Assembly: GCA_028673005.1 (NCBI GenBank)
Contig: CM054114.1
Coordinates: forward strand, 24,643,369-24,707,368
Direction of reading: 5' to 3'
Origin: Tanypteryx hageni
Lineage: Eukaryota > Arthropoda > Insecta > Odonata > Petaluridae
Length of the DNA stretch: 64,000 nt
Made by a program: the position numbers and the translations under genes
Shown here: positions 48,859 to 62,537 of the stretch, piece after piece
How the letters are laid out: every line of letters starts with the position of its first letter
How positions within the stretch are numbered: the stretch's first letter is position 1
Notes under the pieces: generated by a model
What the model saw: the letters and a program-made list of their open reading frames with translations, nothing else
What the model was told of the DNA's origin: nothing
Databases searched by the model: none

Positions 48859-50736
48859 CCTAGGTACTGCCGACCCTCAAGAGAATCATATTTACTGCCG
48901 CCCCTTAAGAGAATCCTAGGTACTGCCGCGTTTTTAAGAGAATACTATGTACTACCGCCCCTTAAGAGAATCCTAGGTACTGCCGCCCCTAAAGAGAATC
49001 CTAGGTACCGCCGCCCCTTAAGAGAATCCTAGGTACTGCCGACCCTTAAGAGAATCCCAGGTACTGTCGCCCCTTAAGAGAATCCTAGTTACTGCCGCCC
49101 CTTAAGAGAATCCTAGGTACTGCAGCCCCTTAAGAGAATCCTAGGTACTGCCGCCCCTTAAGAGAATCCTAGTTACTGACGCCCCTTAAGAGAATCCTAG
49201 GTACTGCCGCCCCTTAAGAGAATCCTTGGTACTGCCGCCCCTTAAGAGAATCCCAGGTACTGTCGCCCCTTAAGAGAATCCTAGTTACTGCAGCCCCTTA
49301 AGAGAATCCTAGGTACTGTCGCCCCTTAAGAGAATCCTAGGTACCGCCGCCCCTTAAGAGAATCCTAGGTACTGCCGACCCTTAAGAGAATCCCAGGTAC
49401 TGTCGCCCCTTAAGAGAATCCTAGTTACTGCCGCCCCTTAAGAGAATCCTAGGTACTGCAGCCCCTTAAGAGAATCCTAGGTACTGCCGCCCCTTAAGAG
49501 AATCCTAGTTACTGACGCCCCTTAAGAGAATCCTAGGTACTGCCGCCCCTTAAGAGAATCCTTGGTACTGCCGCCCCTTAAGAGAATCCCAGGTACTGTC
49601 GCCCCTTAAGAGAATCCTAGTTACTGCAGCCCCTTAAGAGAATCCTAGGTACTGCCGCCCCTTAAGAGAATCCTAGTTACTGACGCCCCTTAAGAGAATC
49701 CTAGGTACTGCCGCCAATTAAGAGAATCCTTGGTACTGCCGCCCCTTAAGAGAATCCCAGGTACTGTCGCCCCTTAAGAGAATCCTAGTTACTGCCGCCC
49801 CTTAAGAGAATCCTAGGTACTGCCGCCCCTTAAGAGAATCCCAGTTACTGCCGCCCCTTAAGAGAATCCTAGGTACTGCCGCCCCTTAAGAGAATCCTAG
49901 GTACCGCCGCCCCTTAAGAGAATCCTAGGTACTGCCGCCCCTTAAGAGAATCCCAGGTACTGTCGCCCCTTAAGAGAATCCTAGTTACTGCCGCCCCTTA
50001 AGAGAATCCTAGGTACTGCAGCCCCTTAAGAGAATCCTAGGTACTGTCGCCCCTTAAGAGAATCCTAGTTACTGCCGCCCCTTAAGAGAATCCTAGGTAC
50101 TGCCGCCCCTTAAGAGATTCCTTGGTACTGCCGCCCCTTAAGAGAATCCCAGGTACTGTCGCCCCTTAAGAGAATCCTAGTTACTGCCGCCCCTTAAGAG
50201 AATCCTAGGTACTGCCGCCCCTTAAGAGAATCCCAGTTACTGCCGCCCCTTAAGAGAATCCCAGTTACTGCCGCCCCTTAAGAGAATCCTAGTGACTGCC
50301 GCCCCTTATGAGAATCCTAGGTAATGCAGCCCCTTAAGAGAATCCTAGGTACTGCCGTCCCTTAAGAGAATCCTAGGTACTGCCGCCCCTTAAGAGAATC
50401 CTAGGTACTGCAGCCCCTTAAGAGAATCCCATTTACTGCCGCCCCTTAAGAGAATCCTAGGTACTGCCGCCCCTTAAGAGAATCCTAGTTACTGCCGCCC
50501 CTTAAGAGAATTCTAGGTACAGCCGCCCCTTAAGAGAATCCTAGGTACTGCCGCCCCTTAAGAGAATCCTAGGTACTGCCGCCCCTTAAGAGAATCCTAG
50601 GTACTGCCGCCCCTTAAGAGAATCCTAGGTACTGCCGCCTTTTTAAGAGAATACTATGTACTACCGCCCCTTAAGAGAATCCTAGGTACTGCCGCCCCTA
50701 AAGAGAATCCTAGGTACCGCCGCCCCTTAAGAGAAT
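48859..50736. repeat. 28-bp minisatellite array M (about 67 monomers)
   Basis: Same length as array G; shares the TAATGCAGCC variant with G (about 25,582 and 50,322). One private CCAATTAAGAG monomer near 49,714. Confidence 0.97.
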
Positions 50737-51472
50737 TAAATATAATACCTACATAATATAAAAAACTAAAAATACGCAATAATCCATATCCACCTAATTT
50801 TAATAAAACCCCTGCTAAAATTATAGAACCAGATACAGGGGCTTCAACATGAGACTTAGGTAATCATAAATGAAAAATGAACATAGGTATTTTTACTAAA
50901 AAAGCAAAAATTAAAGAAATATATAAATAAAAACTAAAATTATATTGTTGAATAGAAAAAAACAAAAATATTTCATGTATCAAAAGAATAATAAATATTA
51001 AAGATAGAAATTAATAAGGGTAATGAAGCAAATAAAGTATAAAACAACAAATAAATTCCTGCTTGTATACGTTCAGGTTGATAACCTCAACCTAAAATCA
51101 AAAAGAATGTGGGAATTAATGATCTTTATAAAAAGAAATAAAATATAAAAAGTCTATTTCTTATAAAAGTTAATATTAAAAATATCAACAAAAAAATATT
51201 TGTTAATATAAATAAAATAATAAAATTTTTATTTATATAATAGATATTATAGCCAATAACATTAAACAACAAATCCAAAATCTAAGTAAAATTAATCCAT
51301 ATCTTAAAACATCCTCACCCAAATAATAACCCATATTACAAAAATAAGAAGTTATATATCCTTCAACCAAAAAAAGGAAAGAACCTAAAAACAATAAACA
51401 AACTCTATTTCAATAACTAGCTAAAAAGGACAAGGGGATCAAAAAGATTACAAACAAAATAAATTTTAACAT
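50737..51472 (-). pseudogene. nad4: ND4, 5' half, frameshifts and a private nonsense change (block M13)
   Basis: GATCTTTATAAAAAG replaces GATCTTTCAAAAAAG, turning the Glu codon before SLIP into TAA by a different route from M4-M6. Keeps TTGAATAG. Confidence 0.92.
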
Positions 51473-51747
51473 TGAAGTATATTAAAAGCACTAAAAAAAT
51501 CATTACCATAAGTACCAATTATTGAAACCAAAATAGAAAGACCTAAAGCACCCTCACAAACACCAAAATTCAAAAAATATATTAAAAAATATAAATCATA
51601 AAATTCCCATAAAAGAATAAAAAACAAGAAATAAAATAAACTAAGAACAATAAATTCCAATCTTAATAAAGTTGAAAGTAAGTGTTTACGCTTAGAAATG
51701 AAAGCCCAAACTCCCCCTCCAGCAAGCACAAAAAAAAACAAAATAAT
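51466..51747 (-). pseudogene. nad4L: ND4L, open frame, NDFF variant (block M13)
   Basis: Open from ATT at 51747; nine A near the start. Confidence 0.92.
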
Positions 51748-51762
51748 AAAAGGTTAACATTA

Positions 51763-51827
51763 GTTTCAGTAGTTTATAAAACATTGGTCTTGTAAACCAA
51801 AATAGGGATATTAAATCCCCTAAAACT
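51763..51827 (+). tRNA. trnT: trnT(UGU), 65-base form (block M13)
   Basis: Missing A in the D arm as in M7 and M9; followed by nine C. Confidence 0.87.
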
Positions 51828-51863
51828 CTTAATATTTAATACCCCCCCCCATTAATTATTAAT

Positions 51864-51929
51864 CAGAGAAGAACTCCATACAATCATCATTAATCTCCAA
51901 AATTAATATCTTAATTAAACTATTCTCTG
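51864..51929 (-). tRNA. trnP: trnP(UGG) (block M13)
   Basis: Intact 66-base form. Confidence 0.87.
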
Positions 51930-51939
51930 TATCAGACAA

Positions 51940-52603
51940 ATTCTTTATATATTTCTAGCAGCATTAAATAATTTTCTATTTACTAAAATAAATCACCCTA
52001 TAAATATAGGTATTATTTTACTATTACAAACATTATTAATATGTTTAGTAACAGGTTGTATATCCCAAACAGCCTGATTTTCATATATTTTATTTCTTGT
52101 TTTTTTGGGTGGCATACTAGTTCTTTTTATTTATATAACAAGAATTGCTTCAAATGAAATTTTTCAAAAAAGAAATTATTTATTATTATATATATTATTT
52201 TCAACAATTTCTTTTATTATTTTATTATTTATTTTATTTATAGATCCTGTAATAACATCTTTTAATAGAACTGGTGAAACTTTATCATTTATAAGAATTA
52301 TTTTAATTGTTATCACCACTGTAATTATATCAATTTCATCTTTTATTTCCAAAAAATCCGTAATTGACCGAGAAAAAATATCTCCATTTGAATGCGGATT
52401 TGATCCATTTACAACTGCAGGAATTCCCTTCTCTTTACGATTCTTCTTAATTGCAGTAATCTTCTTAATTTTTAATGTAGAAATTGCCTTATTATTACCA
52501 ATAATAATAGTAATATAAGAATATCAAATATCAAAACTTGAATATGAATTTCAAGAATCTTTTTTATTATTTTATTACTGGGATTATATCATGAATGAAA
52601 TTG
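51940..52603 (+). pseudogene. nad6-nad3: ND6-ND3 fusion (block M13)
   Basis: Open from ATT at 51940 to TAA at 52516-52518; Phe variant, as M3. Confidence 0.88.
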
Positions 52604-52736
52604 TACAATTGTATCCTGTGGCGTCTGTGTTGCAGTATCACTTCCAAACTCACTATAATCTACTGATAACGGCGAAAAGTTATAAACAGAAATTTCAGTT
52701 ACTCAATCTAAAATTACAGCTTATTTTGTGAACTGA

Positions 52737-55700
52737 CCTAGGTACTGCCGACCCTCAAGAGAATCATATTTACTGCCGCCCCTTAAGAGAATCCTAGGTA
52801 CTGCCGCGTTTTTAAGAGAATACTATGTACTACCGCCCCTTAAGAGAATCCTAGGTACTGCCGCCCCTAAAGAGAATCCTAGGTACCGCCGCCCCTTAAG
52901 AGAATCCTAGGTACTGCCGACCCTTAAGAGAATCCCAGGTACTGTCGCCCCTTAAGAGAATCCTAGTTACTGCCGCCCCTTAAGAGAATCCTAGGTACTG
53001 CAGCCCCTTAAGAGAATCCTAGGTACTGCCGCCCCTTAAGAGAATCCTAGTTACTGACGCCCCTTAAGAGAATCCTAGGTACTGCCGCCCCTTAAGAGAA
53101 TCCTTGGTACTGCCGCCCCTTAAGAGAATCCCAGGTACTGTCGCCCCTTAAGAGAATCCTAGTTACTGCAGCCCCTTAAGAGAATCCTAGGTACTGTCGA
53201 CCCCCTTAAGAGAATCCTAGGTACCGCCGCCCCTTAAGAGAATCCTAGGTACTGCCGACCCTTAAGAGAATCCCAGGTACTGTCGCCCCTTAAGAGAATC
53301 CTAGTTACTGCCGCCCCTTAAGAGAATCCTAGGTACTGCAGCCCCTTAAGAGAATCCTAGGTACTGCCGCCCCTTAAGAGAATCCTAGTTACTGACGCCC
53401 CTTAAGAGAATCCTAGGTACTGCCGCCCCTTAAGAGAATCCTTGGTACTGCCGCCCCTTAAGAGAATCCCAGGTACTGTCGCCCCTTAAGAGAATCCTAG
53501 TTACTGCAGCCCCTTAAGAGAATCCTAGGTACTGCCGCCCCTTAAGAGAATCCTAGTTACTGACGCCCCTTAAGAGAATCCTAGGTACTGCCGCCCCTTA
53601 AGAGAATCCTTGGTACTGCCGCCCCTTAAGAGAATCCCAGGTACTGTCGCCCCTTAAGAGAATCCTAGTTACTGCCGCCCCTTAAGAGAATCCTAGGTAC
53701 TGTCGCCCCTTAAGAGAATCCCAGTTACTGCCGCCCCTTAAGAGAATCCTAGGTACTGCCGCCCCTTAAGAGAATCCTAGGTACTGCCGCCCCTTAAGAG
53801 AATCCTAGGTACTGCCGCCCCTTAAGAGAATCCCAGTTACTGCCGCCCCTTAAGAGAATCCTAGGTACTGCCGCCCCTTAAGAGAATCCTAGGTACCGCC
53901 GCCCCTTAAGAGAATCCTAGGTACTGCCGCCCCTTAAGAGAATCCCAGGTACTGTCGCCCCTTAAGAGAATCCTAGTTACTGCCGCCCCTTAAGAGAATC
54001 CTAGGTACTGCAGCCCCTTAAGAGAATCCTAGGTACTGTCGCCCCTTAAGAGAATCCTAGTTACTGCCGCCCCTTAAGAGAATCCTAGGTACTGCCGCCC
54101 CTTAAGAGATTCCTTGGTACTGCCGCCCCTTAAGAGAATCCCAGGTACTGTCGCCCCTTAAGAGAATCCTAGTTACTGCCGCCCCTTAAGAGAATCCTAG
54201 GTACTGCCGCCCCTTAAGAGAATCCCAGTTACTGCCGCCCCTTAAGAGAATCCCAGTTACTGCCGCCCCTTAAGAGAATCCTAGTGACTGCCGCCCCTTA
54301 TGAGAATCCTAGGTACTGCAGCCCCTTAAGAGAATCCTAGGTACTGCCGCCCCTTAAGAGAATCCTAGGTACTGCCGCCCCTTAAGAGAATCCTAGGTAC
54401 TGCAGCCCCTTAAGAGAATCCCATTTACTGCCGCCCCTTAAGAGAATCCTAGGTACTGCCGCCCCTTAAGAGAATCCTAGTTACTGCCGCCCCTTAAGAG
54501 AATTCTAGGTACAGCCGCCCCTTAAGAGAATCCTAGGTACTGCCGCCCCTTAAGAGAATCCTAGGTACTGCCGCCCCTTAAGAGAATCCTAGATACTGCC
54601 GCCCCTTAAGAGAATCCTAGGTACTGCCGCCTTTTTAAGAGAATACTATGTACTACCGCCCCTTAAGAGAATCCCAGGTACTGTCGCCCCTTAAGAGAAT
54701 CCTAGTTACTGCCGCCCCTTAAGAGAATCCTAGGTACTGCAGCCCCTTAAGAGAATCCTAGGTACTGCCGCGTTTTTAAGAGAATACTATGTACTACCGC
54801 CCCTTAAGAGAATCCTAGGTACTGCCGCCCCTAAAGAGAATCCTAGGTACCGCCGCCCCTTAAGAGAATCCTAGGTACTGCCAACCCTTAAGAGAATCCC
54901 AGGTACTGTCGCCCCTTAAGAGAATCCTAGTTACTGCCGCCCCTTAAGAGAATCCTAGGTACTGCAGCCCCTTAAGAGAATCCTAGGTACTGCCGCCCCT
55001 TAAGAGAATCCTAGTTACTGACGCCCCTTAAGAGAATCCTAGGTACTGCCGCCCCTTAAGAGAATCCTTGGTACTGACGCCCCTTAAGAGAATCCCAGGT
55101 ACTGTCGCCCCTTAAGAGAATCCTAGTTACTGCAGCCCCTTAAGAGAATCCTAGGTACTGTCGACCCCCTTAAGAGAATCCTAGGTACCGCCGCCCCTTA
55201 AGAGAATCCTAGGTACTGCCGACCCTTAAGAGAATCCCAGGTACTGTCGCCCCTTAAGAGAATCCTAGTTACTGCCGCCCCTTAAGAGAATCCTAGGTAC
55301 TGCAGCCCCTTAAGAGAATCCTAGGTACTGCCGCCCCTTAAGAGAATCCTAGTTACTGACGCCCCTTAAGAGAATCCTAGGTACTGCCGCCCCTTAAGAG
55401 AATCCTTGGTACTGCCGCCCCTTAAGAGAATCCCAGGTACTGTCGCCCCTTAAGAGAATCCTAGTTACTGCCGCCCCTTAAGAGAATCCTAGGTACTGCC
55501 GCCCCTTAAGAGAATCCCAGTTACTGCCGCCCCTTAAGAGAATCCCAGTTACTGCCGCCCCTTAAGAGAATCCTAGTGACTGCCGCCCCTTATGAGAATC
55601 CTAGGTACTGCAGCCCCTTAAGAGAATCCTAGGTACTGCCGCCCCTTAAGAGAATCCTAGGTACTGCCGCCCCTTAAGAGAATCCTAGGTACTGCAGCCC

Positions 55701-56020
55701 CTTAAGAGAATCCCATTTACTGCCGCCCCTTAAGAGAATCCTAGGTACTGCCGCCCCTTAAGAGAATCCTAGTTACTGCCGCCCCTTAAGAGAATTCTAG
55801 GTACAGCCGCCCCTTAAGAGAATCCTAGGTACTGCCGCCCCTTAAGAGAATCCTAGGTACTGCCGCCCTTTAAGAGAATCCTAGGTACTGCCGCCCCTTA
55901 AGAGAATCCTAGGTACTGCCGCCTTTTTAAGAGAATACTATGTACTACCGCCCCTTAAGAGAATCCTAGGTACTGCCGCCCCTAAAGAGAATCCTAGGTA
56001 CCGCCGCCCCTTAAGAGAAT
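52737..56020. repeat. 28-bp minisatellite array N, compound (about 117 monomers)
   Basis: Two 30-base monomers (about 53,190 and 55,160). In the middle an array-end X begins at about 54,632. It is followed, after about 110 bp of ordinary monomers, by an array-start type X (GCGTTTTTAAG, T-run at 54,773) with no mitochondrial block between. A private CTGCCAACCC monomer near 54,880 is shared with array O. Confidence 0.95.
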
Positions 56021-56755
56021 TAAATATAATACCTACATAATATAAAAAACTAAAAATACGCAATAATCCATATCCACCTAATTTTAATAAAACCCCTGCT
56101 AAAATTATAGAACCAGATACAGGGGCTTCAACATGAGACTTAGGTAATCATAAATGAAAAATGAACATAGGTATTTTTACTAAAAAAGCAAAAATTAAAG
56201 AAATATATAAATAAAAACTAAAATTATATTGTTGATAGAAAAAAACAAAAATATTTCATGTATCAAAAGAATAATAAATATTAAAGATAGAAATTAATAA
56301 GGGTAATGAAGCAAATAAAGTATAAAACAACAAATAAATTCCTGCTTGTATACGTTCAGGTTGATAACCTCAACCTAAAATCAAAAAGAATGTGGGAATT
56401 AATGATCTTTCAAAAAAGAAATAAAATATAAAAAGTCTATTTCTTATAAAAGTTAATATTAAAAATATCAACAAAAAAATATTTGTTAATATAAATAAAA
56501 TAATAAAATTTTTATTTATATAATAGATATTATAGCCAATAACATTAAACAACAAATCCAAAATCTAAGTAAAATTAATCCATATCTTAAAACATCCTCA
56601 CCCAAATAATAACCCATATTACAAAAATAAGAAGTTATATATCCTTCAACCAAAAAAAGGAAAGAACCTAAAAACAATAAACAAACTATATTTCAATAAC
56701 TAGCTAAAAAGGACAAGGGGATCAAAAAGATTACAAACAAAATAAATTTTAACAT
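56021..56755 (-). pseudogene. nad4: ND4, 5' half, three frameshifts (block M14)
   Basis: M12 type (TTATATTGTTGATAG). Confidence 0.92.
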
Positions 56756-57031
56756 TGAAGTATATTAAAAGCACTAAAAAAATCATTACCATAAGTACCA
56801 ATTATTGAAACCAAAATAGAAAGACCTAAAGCACCCTCACAAACACCAAAATTCAAAAAATATATTAAAAAATATAAATCATAAAATTCCCATAAAAGAA
56901 TAAAAAACAAGAAATAAAATAAACTAAGAACAATAAATTCCAATCTTAATAAAGTTGAAAGTAAGTGTTTACGCTTAGAAATGAAAGCCCAAACTCCCCC
57001 TCCAGCAAGCACAAAAAAAAAACAAAATAAT
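56749..57031 (-). pseudogene. nad4L: ND4L with N-terminal frameshift, NDFF variant (block M14)
   Basis: Ten A near the start; body open from TTG at 57012. Confidence 0.9.
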
Positions 57032-57046
57032 AAAAGGTTAACATTA

Positions 57047-57112
57047 GTTTCAGTAGTTTATAAAAACATTGGTCTTGTAAACCAAAATAGGGATATTAAA
57101 TCCCCTAAAACT
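57047..57112 (+). tRNA. trnT: trnT(UGU) (block M14)
   Basis: As M1; followed by ten C. Confidence 0.9.
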
Positions 57113-57149
57113 CTTAATATTTAATACCCCCCCCCCATTAATTATTAAT

Positions 57150-57215
57150 CAGAGAAGAACTCCATACAATCATCATTAATCTCCAAAATTAATATCTTAA
57201 TTAAACTATTCTCTG
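57150..57215 (-). tRNA. trnP: trnP(UGG) (block M14)
   Basis: Intact 66-base form. Confidence 0.87.
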
Positions 57216-57225
57216 TATCAGACAA

Positions 57226-57889
57226 ATTCTTTATATATTTCTAGCAGCATTAAATAATTTTCTATTTACTAAAATAAATCACCCTATAAATATAGGTATT
57301 ATTTTACTATTACAAACATTATTAATATGTTTAGTAACAGGTTGTATATCCCAAACAGCCTGATTTTCATATATTTTATTTCTTGTTTTTTTGGGTGGCA
57401 TACTAGTTCTTTTTATTTATATAACAAGAATTGCTTCAAATGAAATTTTTCAAAAAAGAAATTATTTATTATTATATATATTATTTTCAACAATTTCTTT
57501 TATTATTTTATTATTTATTTTAATTATAGATCCTGTAATAACATCTTTTAATAGAACTGGTGAAACTTTATCATTTATAAGAATTATTTTAATTGTTATC
57601 ACCACTGTAATTATATCAATTTCATCTTTTATTTCCAAAAAATCCGTAATTGACCGAGAAAAAATATCTCCATTTGAATGCGGATTTGATCCATTTACAA
57701 CTGCAGGAATTCCCTTCTCTTTACGATTCTTCTTAATTGCAGTAATCTTCTTAATTTTTAATGTAGAAATTGCCTTATTATTACCAATAATAATAGTAAT
57801 ATAAGAATATCAAATATCAAAACTTGAATATGAATTTCAAGAATCTTTTTTATTATTTTATTACTGGGATTATATCATGAATGAAATTG
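57226..57889 (+). pseudogene. nad6-nad3: ND6-ND3 fusion, Ile variant (block M14)
   Basis: Open from ATT at 57226 to TAA at 57802-57804. Confidence 0.88.
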
Positions 57890-58022
57890 TACAATTGTAT
57901 CCTGTGGCGTCTGTGTTGCAGTATCACTTCCAAACTCACTATAATCTACTGATAACGGCGAAAAGTTATAAACAGAAATTTCAGTTACTCAATCTAAAAT
58001 TACAGCTTATTTTGTGAACTGA

Positions 58023-61000
58023 CCTAGGTACTGCCGACCCTCAAGAGAATCATATTTACTGCCGCCCCTTAAGAGAATCCTAGGTACTGCCGCGTTTTTA
58101 AGAGAATACTATGTACTACCGCCCCTTAAGAGAATCCTAGGTACTGCCGCCCCTAAAGAGAATCCTAGGTACCGCCGCCCCTTAAGAGAATCCTAGGTAC
58201 TGCCGACCCTTAAGAGAATCCCAGGTACTGTCGCCCCTTAAGAGAATCCTAGTTACTGCCGCCCCTTAAGAGAATCCTAGGTACTGCAGCCCCTTAAGAG
58301 AATCCTAGGTACTGCCGCCCCTTAAGAGAATCCTAGTTACTGACGCCCCTTAAGAGAATCCTAGGTACTGCCGCCCCTTAAGAGAATCCTTGGTACTGCC
58401 GCCCCTTAAGAGAATCCCAGGTACTGTCGCCCCTTAAGAGAATCCTAGTTACTGCAGCCCCTTAAGAGAATCCTAGGTACTGTCGACCCCCTTAAGAGAA
58501 TCCTAGGTACCGCCGCCCCTTAAGAGAATCCTAGGTACTGCCGACCCTTAAGAGAATCCCAGGTACTGTCGCCCCTTAAGAGAATCCTAGTTACTGCCGC
58601 CCCTTAAGAGAATCCTAGGTACTGCAGCCCCTTAAGATAATCCTAGGTACTGCCGCCCCTTAAGAGAATCCTAGTTACTGACGCCCCTTAAGAGAATCCT
58701 AGGTACTGCCGCCCCTTAAGAGAATCCTTGGTACTGCCGCCCCTTAAGAGAATCCCAGGTACTGTCGCCCCTTAAGAGAATCCTAGTTACTGCAGCCCCT
58801 TAAGAGAATCCTAGGTACTGCCGCCCCTTAAGAGAATCCTAGTTACTGACGCCCCTTAAGAGAATCCTAGGTACTGCCGCCCCTTAAGAGAATCCTTGGT
58901 ACTGCCGCCCCTTAAGAGAATCCCAGGTACTGTCGCCCCTTAAGAGAATCCTAGTTACTGCCGCCCCTTAAGAGAATCCTAGGTACTGTCGCCCCTTAAG
59001 AGAATCCCAGTTACTGCCGCCCCTTAAGAGAATCCTAGGTACTGCCGCCCCTTAAGAGAATCCTAGGTACTGCCGCCCCTTAAGAGAATCCTAGGTACTG
59101 CCGCCCCTTAAGAGAATCCCAGTTACTGCCGCCCCTTAAGAGAATCCTAGGTACTGCCGCCCCTTAAGAGAATCCTAGGTACCGCCGCCCCTTAAGAGAA
59201 TCCTAGGTACTGCCGCCCCTTAAGAGAATCCCAGGTACTGTCGCCCCTTAAGAGAATCCTAGTTACTGCCGCCCCTTAAGAGAATCCTAGGTACTGCAGC
59301 CCCTTAAGAGAATCCTAGGTACTGTCGCCCCTTAAGAGAATCCTAGTTACTGCCGCCCCTTAAGAGAATCCTAGGTACTGCCGCCCCTTAAGAGATTCCT
59401 TGGTACTGCCGCCCCTTAAGAGAATCCCAGGTACTGTCGCCCCTTAAGAGAATCCTAGTTACTGCCGCCCCTTAAGAGAATCCTAGGTACTGCCGCCCCT
59501 TAAGAGAATCCCAGTTACTGCCGCCCCTTAAGAGAATCCCAGTTACTGCCGCCCCTTAAGAGAATCCTAGTGACTGCCGCCCCTTATGAGAATCCTAGGT
59601 ACTGCAGCCCCTTAAGAGAATCCTAGGTACTGCCGCCCCTTAAGAGAATCCTAGGTACTGCCGCCCCTTAAGAGAATCCTAGGTACTGCAGCCCCTTAAG
59701 AGAATCCCATTTACTGCCGCCCCTTAAGAGAATCCTAGGTACTGCCGCCCCTTAAGAGAATCCTAGTTACTGCCGCCCCTTAAGAGAATTCTAGGTACAG
59801 CCGCCCCTTAAGAGAATCCTAGGTACTGCCGCCCCTTAAGAGAATCCTAGGTACTGCCGCCCCTTAAGAGAATCCTAGATACTGCCGCCCCTTAAGAGAA
59901 TCCTAGGTACTGCCGCCTTTTTAAGAGAATACTATGTACTACCGCCCCTTAAGAGAATCCCAGGTACTGTCGCCCCTTAAGAGAATCCCAGTTACTGCCG
60001 CCCCTTAAGAGAATCCCAGTTACTGCCGCCCCTTAAGAGAATCCTAGTGACTGCCGCCCCTTATGAGAATCCTAGGTACTGCAGCCCCTTAAGAGAATCC
60101 TAGGTACTGCCGCCCCTTAAGAGAATCCTAGGTACTGCCGCCCCTTAAGAGAATCCTAGGTACTGCAGCCCCTTAAGAGAATCCCATTTACTGCCGCCCC
60201 TTAAGAGAATCCTAGGTACTGCCGCCCCTTAAGAGAATCCTAGGTACTGCCGACCCTTAAGAGAATCCCAGGTACTGTCGCCCCTTAAGAGAATCCTAGT
60301 TACTGCCAACCCTTAAGAGAATCCCAGGTACTGTCGCCCCTTAAGAGAATCCTAGTTACTGCCGCCCCTTAAGAGAATCCTAGGTACTGCAGCCCCTTAA
60401 GAGAATCCTAGGTACTGCCGCCCCTTAAGAGAATCCTAGTTACTGACGCCCCTTAAGAGAATCCTAGGTACTGCCGCCCCTTAAGAGAATCCTTGGTACT
60501 GACGCCCCTTAAGAGAATCCCAGGTACTGTCGCCCCTTAAGAGAATCCTAGTTACTGCAGCCCCTTAAGAGAATCCTAGGTACTGTCGACCCCCTTAAGA
60601 GAATCCTAGGTACCGCCGCCCCTTAAGAGAATCCTAGGTACTGCCGACCCTTAAGAGAATCCCAGGTACTGTCGCCCCTTAAGAGAATCCTAGTTACTGC
60701 CGCCCCTTAAGAGAATCCTAGGTACTGCAGCCCCTTAAGAGAATCCTAGGTACTGCCGCCCCTTAAGAGAATCCTAGTTACTGACGCCCCTTAAGAGAAT
60801 CCTAGGTACTGCCGCCCCTTAAGAGAATCCTTGGTACTGCCGCCCCTTAAGAGAATCCCAGGTACTGTCGCCCCTTAAGAGAATCCTAGTTACTGCCGCC
60901 CCTTAAGAGAATCCTAGGTACTGCCGCCCCTTAAGAGAATCCCAGTTACTGCCGCCCCTTAAGAGAATCCCAGTTACTGCCGCCCCTTAAGAGAATCCTA

Positions 61001-61445
61001 GTGACTGCCGCCCCTTATGAGAATCCTAGGTACTGCAGCCCCTTAAGAGAATCCTAGGTACTGCCGCCCCTTAAGAGAATCCTAGGTACTGCCGCCCCTT
61101 AAGAGAATCCTAGGTACTGCAGCCCCTTAAGAGAATCCCATTTACTGCCGCCCCTTAAGAGAATCCTAGGTACTGCCGCCCCTTAAGAGAATCCTAGTTA
61201 CTGCCGCCCCTTAAGAGAATTCTAGGTACAGCCGCCCCTTAAGAGAATCCTAGGTACTGCCGCCCCTTAAGAGAATCCTAGGTACTGCCGCCCTTTAAGA
61301 GAATCCTAGGTACTGCCGCCCCTTAAGAGAATCCTAGGTACTGCCGCCTTTTTAAGAGAATACTATGTACTACCGCCCCTTAAGAGAATCCTAGGTACTG
61401 CCGCCCCTAAAGAGAATCCTAGGTACCGCCGCCCCTTAAGAGAAT
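58023..61445. repeat. 28-bp minisatellite array O, compound, longest (about 122 monomers)
   Basis: Follows array N to an array-end X at about 59,918, then returns to interior monomers of the CCCAGTTACT/CTAGTGACT type. A second half resembles the right half of N (CTGCCAACCC near 60,305, second 30-base monomer near 60,580). Two joins in one array. No gene seen. Confidence 0.95.
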
Positions 61446-62180
61446 TAAATATAATACCTACATAATATAAAAAACTAAAAATACGCAATAATCCATATCC
61501 ACCTAATTTTAATAAAACCCCTGCTAAAATTATAGAACCAGATACAGGGGCTTCAACATGAGACTTAGGTAATCATAAATGAAAAATGAACATAGGTATT
61601 TTTACTAAAAAAGCAAAAATTAAAGAAATATATAAATAAAAACTAAAATTATATTGTTGATAGAAAAAAACAAAAATATTTCATGTATCAAAAGAATAAT
61701 AAATATTAAAGATAGAAATTAATAAGGGTAATGAAGCAAATAAAGTATAAAACAACAAATAAATTCCTGCTTGTATACGTTCAGGTTGATAACCTCAACC
61801 TAAAATCAAAAAGAATGTGGGAATTAATGATCTTTCAAAAAAGAAATAAAATATAAAAAGTCTATTTCTTATAAAAGTTAATATTAAAAATATCAACAAA
61901 AAAATATTTGTTAATATAAATAAAATAATAAAATTTTTATTTATATAATAGATATTATAGCCAATAACATTAAACAACAAATCCAAAATCTAAGTAAAAT
62001 TAATCCATATCTTAAAACATCCTCACCCAAATAATAACCCATATTACAAAAATAAGAAGTTATATATCCTTCAACCAAAAAAAGGAAAGAACCTAAAAAC
62101 AATAAACAAACTATATTTCAATAACTAGCTAAAAAGGACAAGGGGATCAAAAAGATTACAAACAAAATAAATTTTAACAT
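61446..62180 (-). pseudogene. nad4: ND4, 5' half, three frameshifts (block M15)
   Basis: M12/M14 type. Confidence 0.92.
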
Positions 62181-62456
62181 TGAAGTATATTAAAAGCACT
62201 AAAAAAATCATTACCATAAGTACCAATTATTGAAACCAAAATAGAAAGACCTAAAGCACCCTCACAAACACCAAAATTCAAAAAATATATTAAAAAATAT
62301 AAATCATAAAATTCCCATAAAAGAATAAAAAACAAGAAATAAAATAAACTAAGAACAATAAATTCCAATCTTAATAAAGTTGAAAGTAAGTGTTTACGCT
62401 TAGAAATGAAAGCCCAAACTCCCCCTCCAGCAAGCACAAAAAAAAAACAAAATAAT
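62174..62456 (-). pseudogene. nad4L: ND4L with N-terminal frameshift, NDFF variant (block M15)
   Basis: Ten A near the start; body open from TTG at 62437. Confidence 0.9.
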
Positions 62457-62471
62457 AAAAGGTTAACATTA

Positions 62472-62537
62472 GTTTCAGTAGTTTATAAAAACATTGGTCT
62501 TGTAAACCAAAATAGGGATATTAAATCCCCTAAAACT
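62472..62537 (+). tRNA. trnT: trnT(UGU) (block M15)
   Basis: As M1; followed by ten C. Confidence 0.9.
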
